In this document: one piece after another, positions 44,899 through 53,016 of the stretch
Position numbering within the stretch: the stretch's first letter is position 1
How the letters are laid out: each line of letters starts with the position of its first letter
The notes under the pieces: model-generated
The model's input: the letters and a program-made list of their open reading frames with translations, nothing else
Databases searched by the model: none
What the model was told of the DNA's origin: nothing
Position numbers and translations under genes: made by a program
Assembly (NCBI GenBank): GCA_902791695.1
Contig: CADAWR010000006.1
Coordinates: 1 to 64,000 of the forward strand
Direction of reading: 5' to 3'
DNA length: 64,000 nt
DNA from: an uncultured Bacteroidota bacterium
GTDB taxonomy: Bacteria; Bacteroidota; Bacteroidia; Bacteroidales; P3

Positions 44899-45008
44899 GT
44901 AGGCTTGTGGTAGGTAGTAGTCATGTGGTAAGTCCTATGTAAGTCCACGGTGGAAAGCCTAAAGTTTCGGTTTAGTTTCGGTTCAGTCCCGGTTAAGCTT
45001 CGCTTCTC
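44899..45008. repeat. 11-bp tandem repeat, ten units
   Basis: Ten consecutive 11-mers, from GTAGGCTTGTG, GTAGGTAGTAG, TCATGTGGTAA through TTTCGGTTTAG, TTTCGGTTCAG, TCCCGGTTAAG to CTTCGCTTCTC. The sequence drifts but the period holds. It lies in the likely 5' leader of the gene ending at 44085. Confidence 0.85.
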
Positions 45009-45075
45009 TCTTGGTTATTAAAGATGTCGTATGCTTGCGTGGCGGTAAGTGTCTTTCTCGTTTTGAAACCAAATG

Positions 45076-45083
45076 CAAAGATA
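45076..45083 (-). promoter_or_regulatory. -7 motif TATCTTTG, probable promoter of the accessory gene
   Basis: Minus-strand TATCTTTG about 230 bases before the start at 44843; the intervening leader holds the 11-mer array. Confidence 0.5.
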
Positions 45084-45198
45084 CGACTTTTTTTTGAATT
45101 ATAGCATCTTCAGCAGCACCTTGTGAACGTTCTTTTTTGAGCATACCACCAATTTATGTGGCTGACATACCACCTTTATGGTTCAAAAGGGAACATTG

Positions 45199-45275
45199 TT
45201 GGGTGTATTTTGGGTGTAAAAAAGAAAGAGCACTGAATTTCAGCGCTCGTTTCTTGCTCCCCCTGAAGGTACTGG
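45199..45275. other. Left attachment-site-like repeat (attL) of a tRNA-Asn segment
   Basis: About 77 bp matching 52754-52830 in direct orientation at roughly 80 percent. Includes the 14-bp core GCTCCCCCTGAAGG (45256-45269), identical to the 3' end of tRNA-Asn, and a terminator-like hairpin around GAGCACTGA/TCAGCGCTC. Confidence 0.75.
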
Positions 45276-45418
45276 GGGTTAGTTTTTCTCATGGTTCCCG
45301 ATGGCTCCAATTTGTTACGAATTTTCTGTTTCTGAACTCTTTATAATAGCCTTTTGAGCCTTTTAGGTTCCCCTCGGTTCCACTTCTATATGTATGTTGT
45401 GGGTACAAAACGGGTACA
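45201..45418. other. Two integrase arm-type-like sites at the left end
   Basis: GGGTGTATTTTGGGTGTA (45201-45218, outside the core) and GGGTACAAAACGGGTACA (45401-45418, inside) are both paired GGGTRYA boxes 11 bp apart. The inner site recurs inverted at 52679-52696. Confidence 0.6.
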
Positions 45419-45653
45419 CGGTATTCGGCAGTAATCTTACTATTATCAGTTGCAAAATTACTACTTTTTTTTCATTTTCGTACAAAACATTGTATTTCGC
45501 CATGCTTTCCTTCTTCAATTCATCCACGATGGCAACATAGGGTCTCATGGCCGTGAAGTCACTGTGGCCAGTCCATTTCATAATGACCTCCGCAGATATG
45601 CCCAGACGGAGATAGTTCACCACGAAGGTACGCATAGTTCGGTGGGCGCGATG
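45363..45653 (-). pseudogene. Tyrosine recombinase (integrase) C-terminal remnant
   Basis: The minus frame reads HRAHRTMRTFVVNYLRLGIS, then EVIMKWTGHSDFTAMRPYVAI, the H-x-x-R box and the Gly-His ... Tyr end of phage/ICE integrases. The N-terminal 250-300 residues are absent; upstream DNA turns directly into the glnN promoter. Its 3' end points at the attL core about 100 bp away, the usual place of an integrase gene. Confidence 0.8.
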
Positions 45654-45685
45654 AAAAAAAATACTGCTGTTTGGAAAATTTTTCG

Positions 45686-45693
45686 TATTTTTG
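45686..45693 (+). promoter_or_regulatory. -7 motif TATTTTTG for glnN
   Basis: TATTTTTG 37 bases before the glnN ATG. A TTTG at 45670-45673 is closer than usual (12 bases). Confidence 0.6.
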
Positions 45694-45730
45694 CCGCTTT
45701 ATTTTTCATCATATAACCATCATCTAAACA

Positions 45731-47926
45731 ATGAGTAATCTACGTTTTAAAGTGTTGCAGGAGGCTTTCGCCAAGAAGGCGGTGGCCGTCCAGCCTCCCG
45801 CAGGTATGGTTTCCGACTACTACGGCAACCATGTTTTTGGACGCAAACAGATGGCACGCTACCTCTCATCCGAGACCTACCGTGCTTTCTGCAATGTGCT
45901 CGACAACGGGGCTCCTTTCAACCGCGAGATTGCCAACAACGTGGCTGTGGGCATGAAGAACTGGGCGCTCGACATGGGTGCGACGCACTACACCCACTGG
46001 TTCCAGCCACTCACCGAAGGCACCGCCGAGAAGCACGACGCCTTCATCGAGTATGCCGGGCAGCCGGGGAGCGACGTGATTGAGGAGTTCTCCGGCAAGC
46101 TGCTGGCACAGCAGGAGGCCGACGGCTCCAGCTTCCCCAACGGCGGCATCCGCAACACCTTCGAGGCCCGCGGCTACACCGCATGGGACACTTCGTCACC
46201 CGCCTTCGTGGTCGACGACACCCTCTGCATCCCCACGGTTTTCGTCTCCTACACCGGCGAGGCACTCGACTACAAGACACCGCTGCTCAAGGCGTTGCAT
46301 GCCGTCGACTGCGCCGCCACCGATGTGTGCCGCCTCTTCGACCCCACGGTGCGCAAGGTCTATTCCTATCTGGGTTGGGAGCAGGAGTATTTCCTCGTGG
46401 ACGAATCCATCTATTCCGCCCGTCCCGACCTGCTGCTGACGGGCCGCACCCTGTTGGGTCATGAGTCGGCCAAGAACCAGCAGCTCGAGGACCACTACTT
46501 CGGAGCCATCCCCGCACGTGTGCAGGCCTTTATGAAAGAGCTGGAGTTCGAGGCCTACAAATATGCCATCCCCTGCAAGACGCGCCACAACGAGGTGGCA
46601 CCCAACCAGTTTGAGCTGGCACCCATATACAACGAAACCAATCTGGCCGTCGACCAGAACCTGATACTGATGTCGCTGATGCACAAGGTGGCCAGCCGTC
46701 ACGGCTTCAAGGTGCTGCTGCATGAGAAACCCTTTGCCGGCGTCAACGGCTCGGGCAAGCATTGCAACTGGTCGCTGGGCACCGACACCGGTGTCGGCCT
46801 CCTCACCCCCGGCAAAACACCCGAAGAGAACCTGCGCTTCGTCACCTTCCTGGTCAACGTGATGATGGCCGTCAAGAAGCACAACGCCCTCCTAAAGGCC
46901 TCCATCATGACCGCCACCAACGCCCACCGTCTGGGTGCCCAGGAGGCGCCGCCCTCCATCATCAGCGTCTTCCTCGGCAGCCAACTGTCGGCGGTACTCG
47001 ACCAACTGGAGAATGCCGACAAGGAACAGGCCATCCTCCTCGACGAGAAACGTCGCATGCAGCTCGGCGTGGCGCATATCCCCGAGGTGCTGGTGGACAA
47101 CACCGACCGCAACCGCACCTCACCCTTCGCCTTCACCGGCAACCGCTTCGAGTTCCGTGCCGTAGGCTCTTCGGCCAACTGCGGCTGTGCCATGATAGCC
47201 CTCAACACCGCCGTCGCCTCGCAGATGAAGGAGTTCCGCCAGGAAGTGGATGCCCGCACGGCGGCAGGCGAGCAGACGGAGCACGCCATCTTCGAGGTGC
47301 TGCGCGAGTATATCCGCGAGTCGAAAGCCATCCGCTTCGACGGCAACAGCTACAGCGACGAGTGGCGTCAGGAGGCGCAGCGGCGCAGCTTGGATTGTGA
47401 AAGCAGCGTGCCGCTCATCTACGACGCCTACACCTCGCCCTCGTCGGTGCAGATATTTGAGGCCACCGGAGTGATGAACCGCACCGAGCTGGCCGCAAGG
47501 AACGAGGTGAAGTGGGACACCTACATCAAGAAAGTGCAGATCGAGGCGCGTGTGCTGGGCGACATCGTCCTCAACCACATCATCCCCGTCGCCACGCGCT
47601 ACCAGTCGGCGTTGCTCGACAACGTCTACAAGATGCGGCAGGTCTATGACATCGACAAAGCCCGCACCCTCTCGGCGCACGACGACTCGCTCATCGAGGA
47701 ACTCTCCGAGCACATCGCCGCCATCAAGCAGAACGTCGACAATATGGTCGAAGCCCGCAAGCAAGCAAATCACATCGCCAGCGAGCGAGAGCGCGCCATC
47801 GCATATCACGACACCGTCCTCCCCTACTTCGACCCCATCCGCTACCACGTCGACAAACTCGAACTTATCGTCGACGACGAACTCTGGCCGTTACCGAAAT
47901 ACCGGGAGATATTGTTCTCGCACTAA
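45731..47926 (+). CDS. glnN: Glutamine synthetase type III
   Basis: 731 residues, the GSIII size, far longer than GSI (about 470). Makes glutamine from glutamate and ammonium. GSIII features: N-terminal DYYGNHVFGRKQMARYLS, HYTHWFQPLTEGTAEKHDAF, the glutamate-binding KTRHNEVAPNQFELAPIYN and the ATP site GSGKHCNWSLGT, with a long helical C-terminus. It heads a plus-strand run with pyrG and the PurF-type gene, two glutamine consumers. Confidence 0.96.
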   Translation: MSNLRFKVLQEAFAKKAVAVQPPAGMVSDYYGNHVFGRKQMARYLSSETYRAFCNVLDNGAPFNREIANNVAVGMKNWALDMGATHYTHWFQPLTEGTAEKHDAFIEYAGQPGSDVIEEFSGKLLAQQEADGSSFPNGGIRNTFEARGYTAWDTSSPAFVVDDTLCIPTVFVSYTGEALDYKTPLLKALHAVDCAATDVCRLFDPTVRKVYSYLGWEQEYFLVDESIYSARPDLLLTGRTLLGHESAKNQQLEDHYFGAIPARVQAFMKELEFEAYKYAIPCKTRHNEVAPNQFELAPIYNETNLAVDQNLILMSLMHKVASRHGFKVLLHEKPFAGVNGSGKHCNWSLGTDTGVGLLTPGKTPEENLRFVTFLVNVMMAVKKHNALLKASIMTATNAHRLGAQEAPPSIISVFLGSQLSAVLDQLENADKEQAILLDEKRRMQLGVAHIPEVLVDNTDRNRTSPFAFTGNRFEFRAVGSSANCGCAMIALNTAVASQMKEFRQEVDARTAAGEQTEHAIFEVLREYIRESKAIRFDGNSYSDEWRQEAQRRSLDCESSVPLIYDAYTSPSSVQIFEATGVMNRTELAARNEVKWDTYIKKVQIEARVLGDIVLNHIIPVATRYQSALLDNVYKMRQVYDIDKARTLSAHDDSLIEELSEHIAAIKQNVDNMVEARKQANHIASERERAIAYHDTVLPYFDPIRYHVDKLELIVDDELWPLPKYREILFSH

Positions 47927-47974
47927 TTACCCAAACAATCAAGCAATCAAACAACATATATAATTTATCATCTT

Positions 47975-49573
47975 ATGGATACAAAGTACATTTTCGTCAC
48001 GGGCGGCGTGGTCTCTTCGTTGGGGAAGGGCATCATCTCCGCCAGCATCGGCCGTCTGCTGCAGGCACGCGGCTATAAGGTCACTATTCAGAAATTCGAC
48101 CCCTACATCAACATCGACCCCGGTACGCTGAACCCCTACGAGCACGGCGAGTGCTACGTGACGGACGACGGTTTCGAGACCGACCTCGACCTGGGACATT
48201 ACGAGCGCTTCACGGGCATCCACACCACACGCAACAACAGCATCACCACGGGCCGTATCTACAAGACGGTCATCGACCGCGAGCGCAAGGGCGACTATCT
48301 GGGCAAGACCATCCAGGTGGTGCCCCACATCACCGACGAAATCAAGCGTCGCATGCTGCGCGAGGACGAGAAGGACGAGCAGCTCGACTTCGTCATTACC
48401 GAGGTGGGCGGCACCATCGGCGACATCGAGAGTGCCCCCTTCATGGAGGCCATCCGTCAGCTGCGCTGGCAACTGGGTCGCAACGCCGTCTGTGTACATT
48501 TGACCTATGTGCCTTACCTGAAGGCTGCCGACGAGCTCAAGACCAAGCCCACACAACACAGCGTGAAGGAGTTGCAGTCGATGGGCATCCAGCCGGACAT
48601 CCTGGTGCTGCGCACCGAACGCCACCTCGACGACCACATGCGTATGAAGGTGGCGTCGTTCTGCAACGTGGACCTCGAATGCGTGGTTCAGAGCGAGGAT
48701 ATGCCCAGCATCTACGAGGTGCCGGTGAACATGCAGAAGCAGGGTCTCGACGCCGCCATCCTGCGTAAGATAGGCATCCCCGTGGGCGAGACGCCGGAGA
48801 TGAAAGCATGGCACGACTTCCTCGACAAGCAGCGCAACGCCAAGCGCGAGGTGCATATCGGCTTGGTGGGCAAGTACGACCTGCAGGACGCCTACAAGAG
48901 CATTCGCGAGAGCCTGAACCTGGCTGGCATCTACAACGATGTGAAGGCCAAACTGCACTTCGTCAACAGTGAAGAGATTACCGAACAGAATGTAGCCGAG
49001 AAACTTGAAGGGTTAGCGGGCATCGTCATCTGTCCGGGTTTCGGCACACGCGGCATCGAGGGCAAAATTATCGCTGCCGAATACACCCGCACCCACGACA
49101 TCCCTACTTTCGGTATCTGCCTCGGTATGCAGATGATGGTCATCGAGTTTGCCCGCAACGTGCTGGGATACAAGGATGCCAACAGTCGCGAGATGGACGA
49201 AAAGACGCCCCACAACGTCATTGACATCATGGAGGAGCAGAAGAGCATCACCCAGATGGGCGGCACCATGCGACTGGGCGCCTACGACTGCGAACTGAAA
49301 GAAGGCAGCCGAGTGTATGAGGCCTATGGAAAGGAAAATCTTATCAAGGAACGCCACCGCCACCGCTACGAGTTCAACAATGCCTTCAAGGAAGAATATG
49401 AGGCCAAGGGCATGAAGTGCGTGGGCGTCAATCCCGCCGCCAACCTGGTGGAGATTGTCGAGATACCCGAAAAGCGCTGGTACATCGGCACCCAGTTCCA
49501 CCCCGAATACTCGTCGTCGGTGCTGAACCCGCATCCGCTGTTCATGAGTTTCGTCAAGGAATGCGCTCAATAA
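47975..49573 (+). CDS. pyrG: CTP synthase
   Basis: 532 residues. Amidates UTP to CTP. N-terminal synthase: VTGGVVSSLGKGIISASIGRLL (P-loop) and the KFDPYINIDPGTLNPYEHGE region. C-terminal glutaminase: Cys in FGICLGMQMMVIE and QFHPEYSS. Lies 48 bp after glnN and 37 bp before the PurF-type gene. Confidence 0.97.
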   Translation: MDTKYIFVTGGVVSSLGKGIISASIGRLLQARGYKVTIQKFDPYINIDPGTLNPYEHGECYVTDDGFETDLDLGHYERFTGIHTTRNNSITTGRIYKTVIDRERKGDYLGKTIQVVPHITDEIKRRMLREDEKDEQLDFVITEVGGTIGDIESAPFMEAIRQLRWQLGRNAVCVHLTYVPYLKAADELKTKPTQHSVKELQSMGIQPDILVLRTERHLDDHMRMKVASFCNVDLECVVQSEDMPSIYEVPVNMQKQGLDAAILRKIGIPVGETPEMKAWHDFLDKQRNAKREVHIGLVGKYDLQDAYKSIRESLNLAGIYNDVKAKLHFVNSEEITEQNVAEKLEGLAGIVICPGFGTRGIEGKIIAAEYTRTHDIPTFGICLGMQMMVIEFARNVLGYKDANSREMDEKTPHNVIDIMEEQKSITQMGGTMRLGAYDCELKEGSRVYEAYGKENLIKERHRHRYEFNNAFKEEYEAKGMKCVGVNPAANLVEIVEIPEKRWYIGTQFHPEYSSSVLNPHPLFMSFVKECAQ

Positions 49574-49606
49574 TTGTCAATTTTCAATTATCAATTGTCA
49601 ATTATC
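49570..49606. repeat. 7-bp tandem repeat between pyrG and the PurF-type gene
   Basis: TCAATTT, TCAATTA, TCAATTG, TCAATTA in a row at 49577-49604, filling the intergenic gap. Confidence 0.8.
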
Positions 49607-49610
49607 TGAA

Positions 49611-51359
49611 ATGGAACAGCTGAAGCACGAGTGCGGCGTGGCGATGGTTCGCCTCTTGAAGCCGCTGGATTACTATGAGAAGAAGTACGGCACCTGGGCC
49701 TACGGTTTCAACAAGCTCTATCTGATGATGGAGAAGCAGCACAACCGCGGTCAGGAGGGTGCCGGCATCGCGTCGGTGAGCCTGACGGGCGAGCCGGGCA
49801 CCGAATATATGTTCCGCGAGAAGGCCGAGGGCAAGGACGCCATATCGGAGATTTTCTCGCGGGTGACGCAGGAGATGTCAGGCGAGCTGATGATGGGCCA
49901 CCTGCGCTACTCCACCACCGGCAAGAGCGGCCTGCAATACGTGCACCCCTTCCTGCGCCGCAACAACTGGCGGGCGAAGAACCTCTGCCTGTGCGGCAAC
50001 TTCAATATGACCAACATCGACGAGGTCTTTGAGTTCCTCACCGCCCAGGGACAGTCGCCGCGTATCTACGGCGACTCATATATTACGCTGGAGCTGATGG
50101 GACACCGGCTCGACCGCGAGGTGGAGCGGCTCTTTGTGGAGGCCAAAGCGAAGGGCTTGGAGGGCAAGGACATCACCCGCTATATCGACGACCACGTGGA
50201 GATGGCCAATGTGCTGCGTACCACGATGGAGCACTACGACGGCGGCTACGTGATGTGCGGCCTCACCGGCAGCGGCGAGATGTTCAACGTGCGCGACCCT
50301 TGGAGCATCCGTCCGGCGTTCTACTACCGCGACGACGAGATTGTGGCTGTGGCCAGCGAGCGTCCCGTGCTGCAGACGACTTTCAACCTGCAATGCGAGG
50401 ATGTCCACGAACTGATGCCTGGGCAGGCACTCATTGTTCGTCGCAATGGCGAGAGTCATCTGGAGCAGATAATGCCCGCCAAGAAGTTGAGCGCTTGCTC
50501 GTTCGAGCGCATCTATTTCAGCCGAGGTTCCGACCGCGACATCTATCAGGAGCGCAAACGGCTGGGCGAGCAGCTGACTCCCGCCATTCTGCGTGCCATC
50601 GACGGCGACATCGAGAACACCGTCTTTTCATACATCCCCAACACCGCCGAGGTGGCCTATTACGGCATCACCGACGGTTTCCGCAAGCTGCACGACGAGG
50701 TGCGGACGGAGAAGGTGGTGTGGAAGGACATCAAGATGCGCACCTTCATTGCCGACAACAACGAGCGCAACGACCTCGCCGCCCACGTCTACGACATCAG
50801 CTACGGATCGCTGCGGCCCTACGAGGACAACCTCGTCATCATCGACGACAGCATCGTTCGCGGCACCACGCTGCGCGAGAGCATCTTCAAGATTCTCGAC
50901 CGCCTGCACCCCAAGAAGATAGTGATGGTCAGCAGCTCGCCGCAGATACGCTATCCCGACTATTACGGCATCGATATGCCACGCCTGGAGGAGTTCTGCG
51001 CCTTCCGTGCCACGATGGCCCTGATTGAGGAACGTGGAATGTGGCAGTTAGTCAACGATACCTATCAGGCCTGCAAACACGAGTTGCAGAAGCCGAAAGA
51101 AGAGATGGAGAACCGCGTGCGCGCCATCTACGAGCCCTTCACCGTCGAGGAGATTAACCGGAAGATTGTGGAGATGCTGCGTCCCGAAGGCATGCAAGCC
51201 CCCGTCGAGCTGGTCTTCCAGAGCATCGAAGGGCTCCACGAGGCCTGTCCCAACCACCCGGGCGACTGGTACTTCACCGGCCATTATCCCACCCCCGGCG
51301 GCACCCGCCTCGTGAACCAAGCGTTTGTGAACTACATTGATAAGCAAAATGGACGATAA
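49611..51359 (+). CDS. Amidophosphoribosyltransferase-type class II glutamine amidotransferase
   Basis: 582 residues, longer than canonical PurF (about 470-500). The Ntn-hydrolase glutaminase has Cys8 after a short propeptide (HECGVAMV) and QHNRGQEGAGIA. The PRPP-binding loop VIIDDSIVRGTTLRESI is intact and there is a C-terminal extension past about 500. Likely the purine-pathway PurF of this lineage or a close paralogue; I leave the symbol open because of the extra length. Follows pyrG after a heptamer repeat. Confidence 0.85.
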   Translation: MEQLKHECGVAMVRLLKPLDYYEKKYGTWAYGFNKLYLMMEKQHNRGQEGAGIASVSLTGEPGTEYMFREKAEGKDAISEIFSRVTQEMSGELMMGHLRYSTTGKSGLQYVHPFLRRNNWRAKNLCLCGNFNMTNIDEVFEFLTAQGQSPRIYGDSYITLELMGHRLDREVERLFVEAKAKGLEGKDITRYIDDHVEMANVLRTTMEHYDGGYVMCGLTGSGEMFNVRDPWSIRPAFYYRDDEIVAVASERPVLQTTFNLQCEDVHELMPGQALIVRRNGESHLEQIMPAKKLSACSFERIYFSRGSDRDIYQERKRLGEQLTPAILRAIDGDIENTVFSYIPNTAEVAYYGITDGFRKLHDEVRTEKVVWKDIKMRTFIADNNERNDLAAHVYDISYGSLRPYEDNLVIIDDSIVRGTTLRESIFKILDRLHPKKIVMVSSSPQIRYPDYYGIDMPRLEEFCAFRATMALIEERGMWQLVNDTYQACKHELQKPKEEMENRVRAIYEPFTVEEINRKIVEMLRPEGMQAPVELVFQSIEGLHEACPNHPGDWYFTGHYPTPGGTRLVNQAFVNYIDKQNGR

Positions 51360-51376
51360 AAAATTGATTTTAACCT

Positions 51377-52087
51377 ATGAACAAACAAATTGCATTAGTG
51401 ACAGGTGCCAATAAGGGCATCGGATATGGAATCGCCAAGCACCTCGGCCTCAGTGGTTGGCAGGTAATTATCGGGGCACGTGATGAGCAACGTGCCGAGA
51501 AGGCTATGAGTGAGCTACGGTCGCCAGGTGTCGATGTGCTCGGCTGGGTGAATATCGAACTGCGTGACCTCGACGGCATCGAGCTGGCCGCCAAGGAAAT
51601 AGGCGAGCGGTATCCCGACCTCTCGCTGCTGGTCAACAACGCAGGCATCCCAGGCGACATGAGCGTTGATAGCCAACACACCGAGCTCAGCACCATCCGC
51701 GAGACACTCGACGTGAACTTCGTCGGCACCTTCGCCCTCACCCGGGCACTGATGCCGCTGCTCGCCAAGAACGAGGGCCGTATCGTCAACATCACCGTTC
51801 CCTCGGAAATAAGCCCCTATTGGCACCCCCTAGCATACGTCGCCAGCAAAGCCGCCCAGAACGCCATGATGGGCGTGATGGCGATAGAGTTCCAGCAAAC
51901 AGGCACTCCGCTGGAGGTCTTCTCCGTCCACCCAGGACCCACCACCACCGACCTCAACGGCAACATGGCGCTGCCTGGCTTCCACGACATCGAGACAGTA
52001 GGACAAAAGACGGCGGAGCTTATAGGCGACGGCCAGCACCACCAAGGCGAGTTCATCGAGCTCTACCCGATAGTTAAGGAAGATTGA
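51377..52087 (+). CDS. Short-chain dehydrogenase/reductase
   Basis: 236 residues, classical SDR. TGANKGIGYGIA (cofactor loop), NNAG, and catalytic YVASK with Ser in PSEISPY. The GARDEQ after beta-2 favours NADP(H), as in carbonyl reductases. Substrate unknown. 17 bp after the PurF-type gene. Confidence 0.88.
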   Translation: MNKQIALVTGANKGIGYGIAKHLGLSGWQVIIGARDEQRAEKAMSELRSPGVDVLGWVNIELRDLDGIELAAKEIGERYPDLSLLVNNAGIPGDMSVDSQHTELSTIRETLDVNFVGTFALTRALMPLLAKNEGRIVNITVPSEISPYWHPLAYVASKAAQNAMMGVMAIEFQQTGTPLEVFSVHPGPTTTDLNGNMALPGFHDIETVGQKTAELIGDGQHHQGEFIELYPIVKED

Positions 52088-52220
52088 TAATAAGTTAGAA
52101 ATCATGGCAATAATGAGAATTGAGGCGTATCGCGATTACTATCTCTCGCTCGGGAGGGCCTCGAGGAGAAGTTCCCTTTCGCCAAGTTCAAAAACGGCGA
52201 GGAGGTGCTAAAGTAGATGA
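52088..52220 (+). other. Possible gene remnant after the SDR
   Basis: Open but out-of-phase coding-like stretches: RIEAYRDYYLSLG around 52119-52157 and, in another frame, LEEKFPFAKFKNGEEVLK ending at TAG 52214-52216. They could be the frameshifted 3' end of a deleted gene; I cannot name it. Confidence 0.3.
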
Positions 52221-52325
52221 CTAACAAATTTCCGTCAGGAATTCTTCAATGGTGACAACGTCAACCTTTGGGAACGGAATTGTCTTCAGGACATCAAAAT
52301 GATGGTCTTGCGACACAATGTACTT
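52221..52325 (-). pseudogene. PIN-type toxin C-terminal remnant
   Basis: The minus frame ends KYIVSQDHHFDVLKTIPFP then KVDVVTIEEFLTEIC, matching the C-terminus of the PIN-family toxins that follow such antitoxins in Bacteroidota. Only about 35 codons remain directly after the antitoxin stop; the catalytic Asp residues of the N-terminus are gone. Confidence 0.65.
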
Positions 52326-52545
52326 ACTTGTATGGTGTACGTTCGTGGAGGGTGGCGAACGACTGAACCTTTTCGTCGTTCAGCGTACCGTCGGACCAAA
52401 GGCCGTCAATTTCGCTATCCAACTGTTTGGCAAAATAGTCGGCGATGGCTTCTTTCATCCGTTGCCAGGAACTTTTGGTGTTGACAAACGACATCATGTT
52501 CATCACCTCGACCTGCGCATTGTTCAAAGTAGACATGGTTTCCAT
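52324..52545 (-). CDS. Orphan antitoxin-like protein of a decayed PIN toxin pair
   Basis: 73 residues, no signal. Sequence MSTLNNAQVEVMNMMSFVNT ... IADYFAKQLDSEIDGLWSDGTLNDEKVQSFATLHERTPYK is the typical small antitoxin next to PIN-family toxins in Bacteroidota; the HERTPYK end is characteristic. It looks intact, but its toxin is reduced to a fragment. May start at the fourth codon (ATG 52536). Confidence 0.7.
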   Translation of the reverse strand: METMSTLNNAQVEVMNMMSFVNTKSSWQRMKEAIADYFAKQLDSEIDGLWSDGTLNDEKVQSFATLHERTPYK

Positions 52546-52678
52546 AACAATCTTTTTCTCAATAACGCACTCTTTTCGATTTTATTGCATGTACCGCCAA
52601 TTTTTGGGGGGTTGAAGGGTATGAGGAAATAGGTTCGTGATAAACTGAAACCCAGTAGGGCAAAGGTTCATTTTTATT

Positions 52679-52774
52679 TGTACCCGTTTTGTACCCATTT
52701 AAGACGTAATTATTATGTTAAAAAGTAATAAATTGGAACCGTGAGAAACAAAAGTTGGGTTTATTTTGGGTGCA
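52679..52774. other. Integrase arm-type-like sites at the right end
   Basis: Inverted GGGTACAAAACGGGTACA at 52679-52696 and GGGTTTATTTTGGGTGCA at 52757-52774, both paired boxes 11 bp apart. A stretch at about 52733-52750 (TTGGAACCGTGAGAAAC) mirrors, inverted, 45288-45312. Nothing codes in 52546-52811. Confidence 0.6.
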
Positions 52775-52830
52775 CAAAAAAATAAAGCACTGATTTCAGT
52801 GCTTTATTCGGCTCCCCCTGAAGGACTTGA
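52754..52830. other. Right attachment-site-like repeat (attR) at tRNA-Asn
   Basis: Direct match to 45199-45275. Core GCTCCCCCTGAAGG at 52811-52824 is the 3' end of the intact tRNA-Asn, preceded by its terminator hairpin (AAAGCACTGA/TCAGTGCTTT, 52783-52805). Confidence 0.75.
52783..52805 (-). terminator. Terminator of tRNA-Asn
   Basis: AAAGCACTGA / TCAGTGCTTT stem with a 2-4 base loop, followed on the minus strand by ATTTTTTTGTG, six bases past the tRNA. Confidence 0.8.
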
Positions 52831-52885
52831 ACCTTCGACCCCCTGATTAACAGTCAGGTGCTCTAACCAACTGAGCTAAGGAGGA
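52812..52885 (-). tRNA. tRNA-Asn (anticodon GUU)
   Basis: 74 bases, CCA not encoded. Acceptor TCCTCCT pairs with AGGGGGA; anticodon loop CTGTTAA gives GUU; T-loop GTTCAAGTC. Its 3' end forms the att core of the segment to its left. Confidence 0.97.
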
Positions 52886-52894
52886 ATGTCAATT

Positions 52895-52929
52895 AATTTT
52901 GAATTCCGAATTTTGAATTTCGAGAATTC
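52895..52929. repeat. 7-bp tandem repeat upstream of tRNA-Asn
   Basis: AATTTTG, AATTCCG, AATTTTG, AATTTCG, AGAATTC in a row, between promoter and tRNA. Confidence 0.75.
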
Positions 52930-52954
52930 TTGCTTTCTCTCTCGAAAGCGGGTG

Positions 52955-52986
52955 CAAAAGTACAATCTTTTTGTAAACTGACCAAA
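52955..52986 (-). promoter_or_regulatory. tRNA-Asn promoter, -33 TTTG and -7 TACTTTTG
   Basis: Minus-strand TTTG (52986-52983) and TACTTTTG (52962-52955), 20 bases apart. The precursor would carry a leader of about 65 bases with the heptamer array. Confidence 0.75.
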
Positions 52987-53016
52987 TTTTTTTTGAAATA
53001 TTTTTATCTCACTACG

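Noticed and set aside
45137-45346. 69-codon plus-strand frame across the attL repeat
   Set aside because: It reads through the terminator and att core; no coding evidence.
45731-51359. Codon usage of glnN/pyrG/PurF-type genes as proof of transfer (more ATC than ATA for Ile compared with holA)
   Set aside because: guaA, a core gene, also leans to ATC, so the difference may reflect expression level; not used as evidence.
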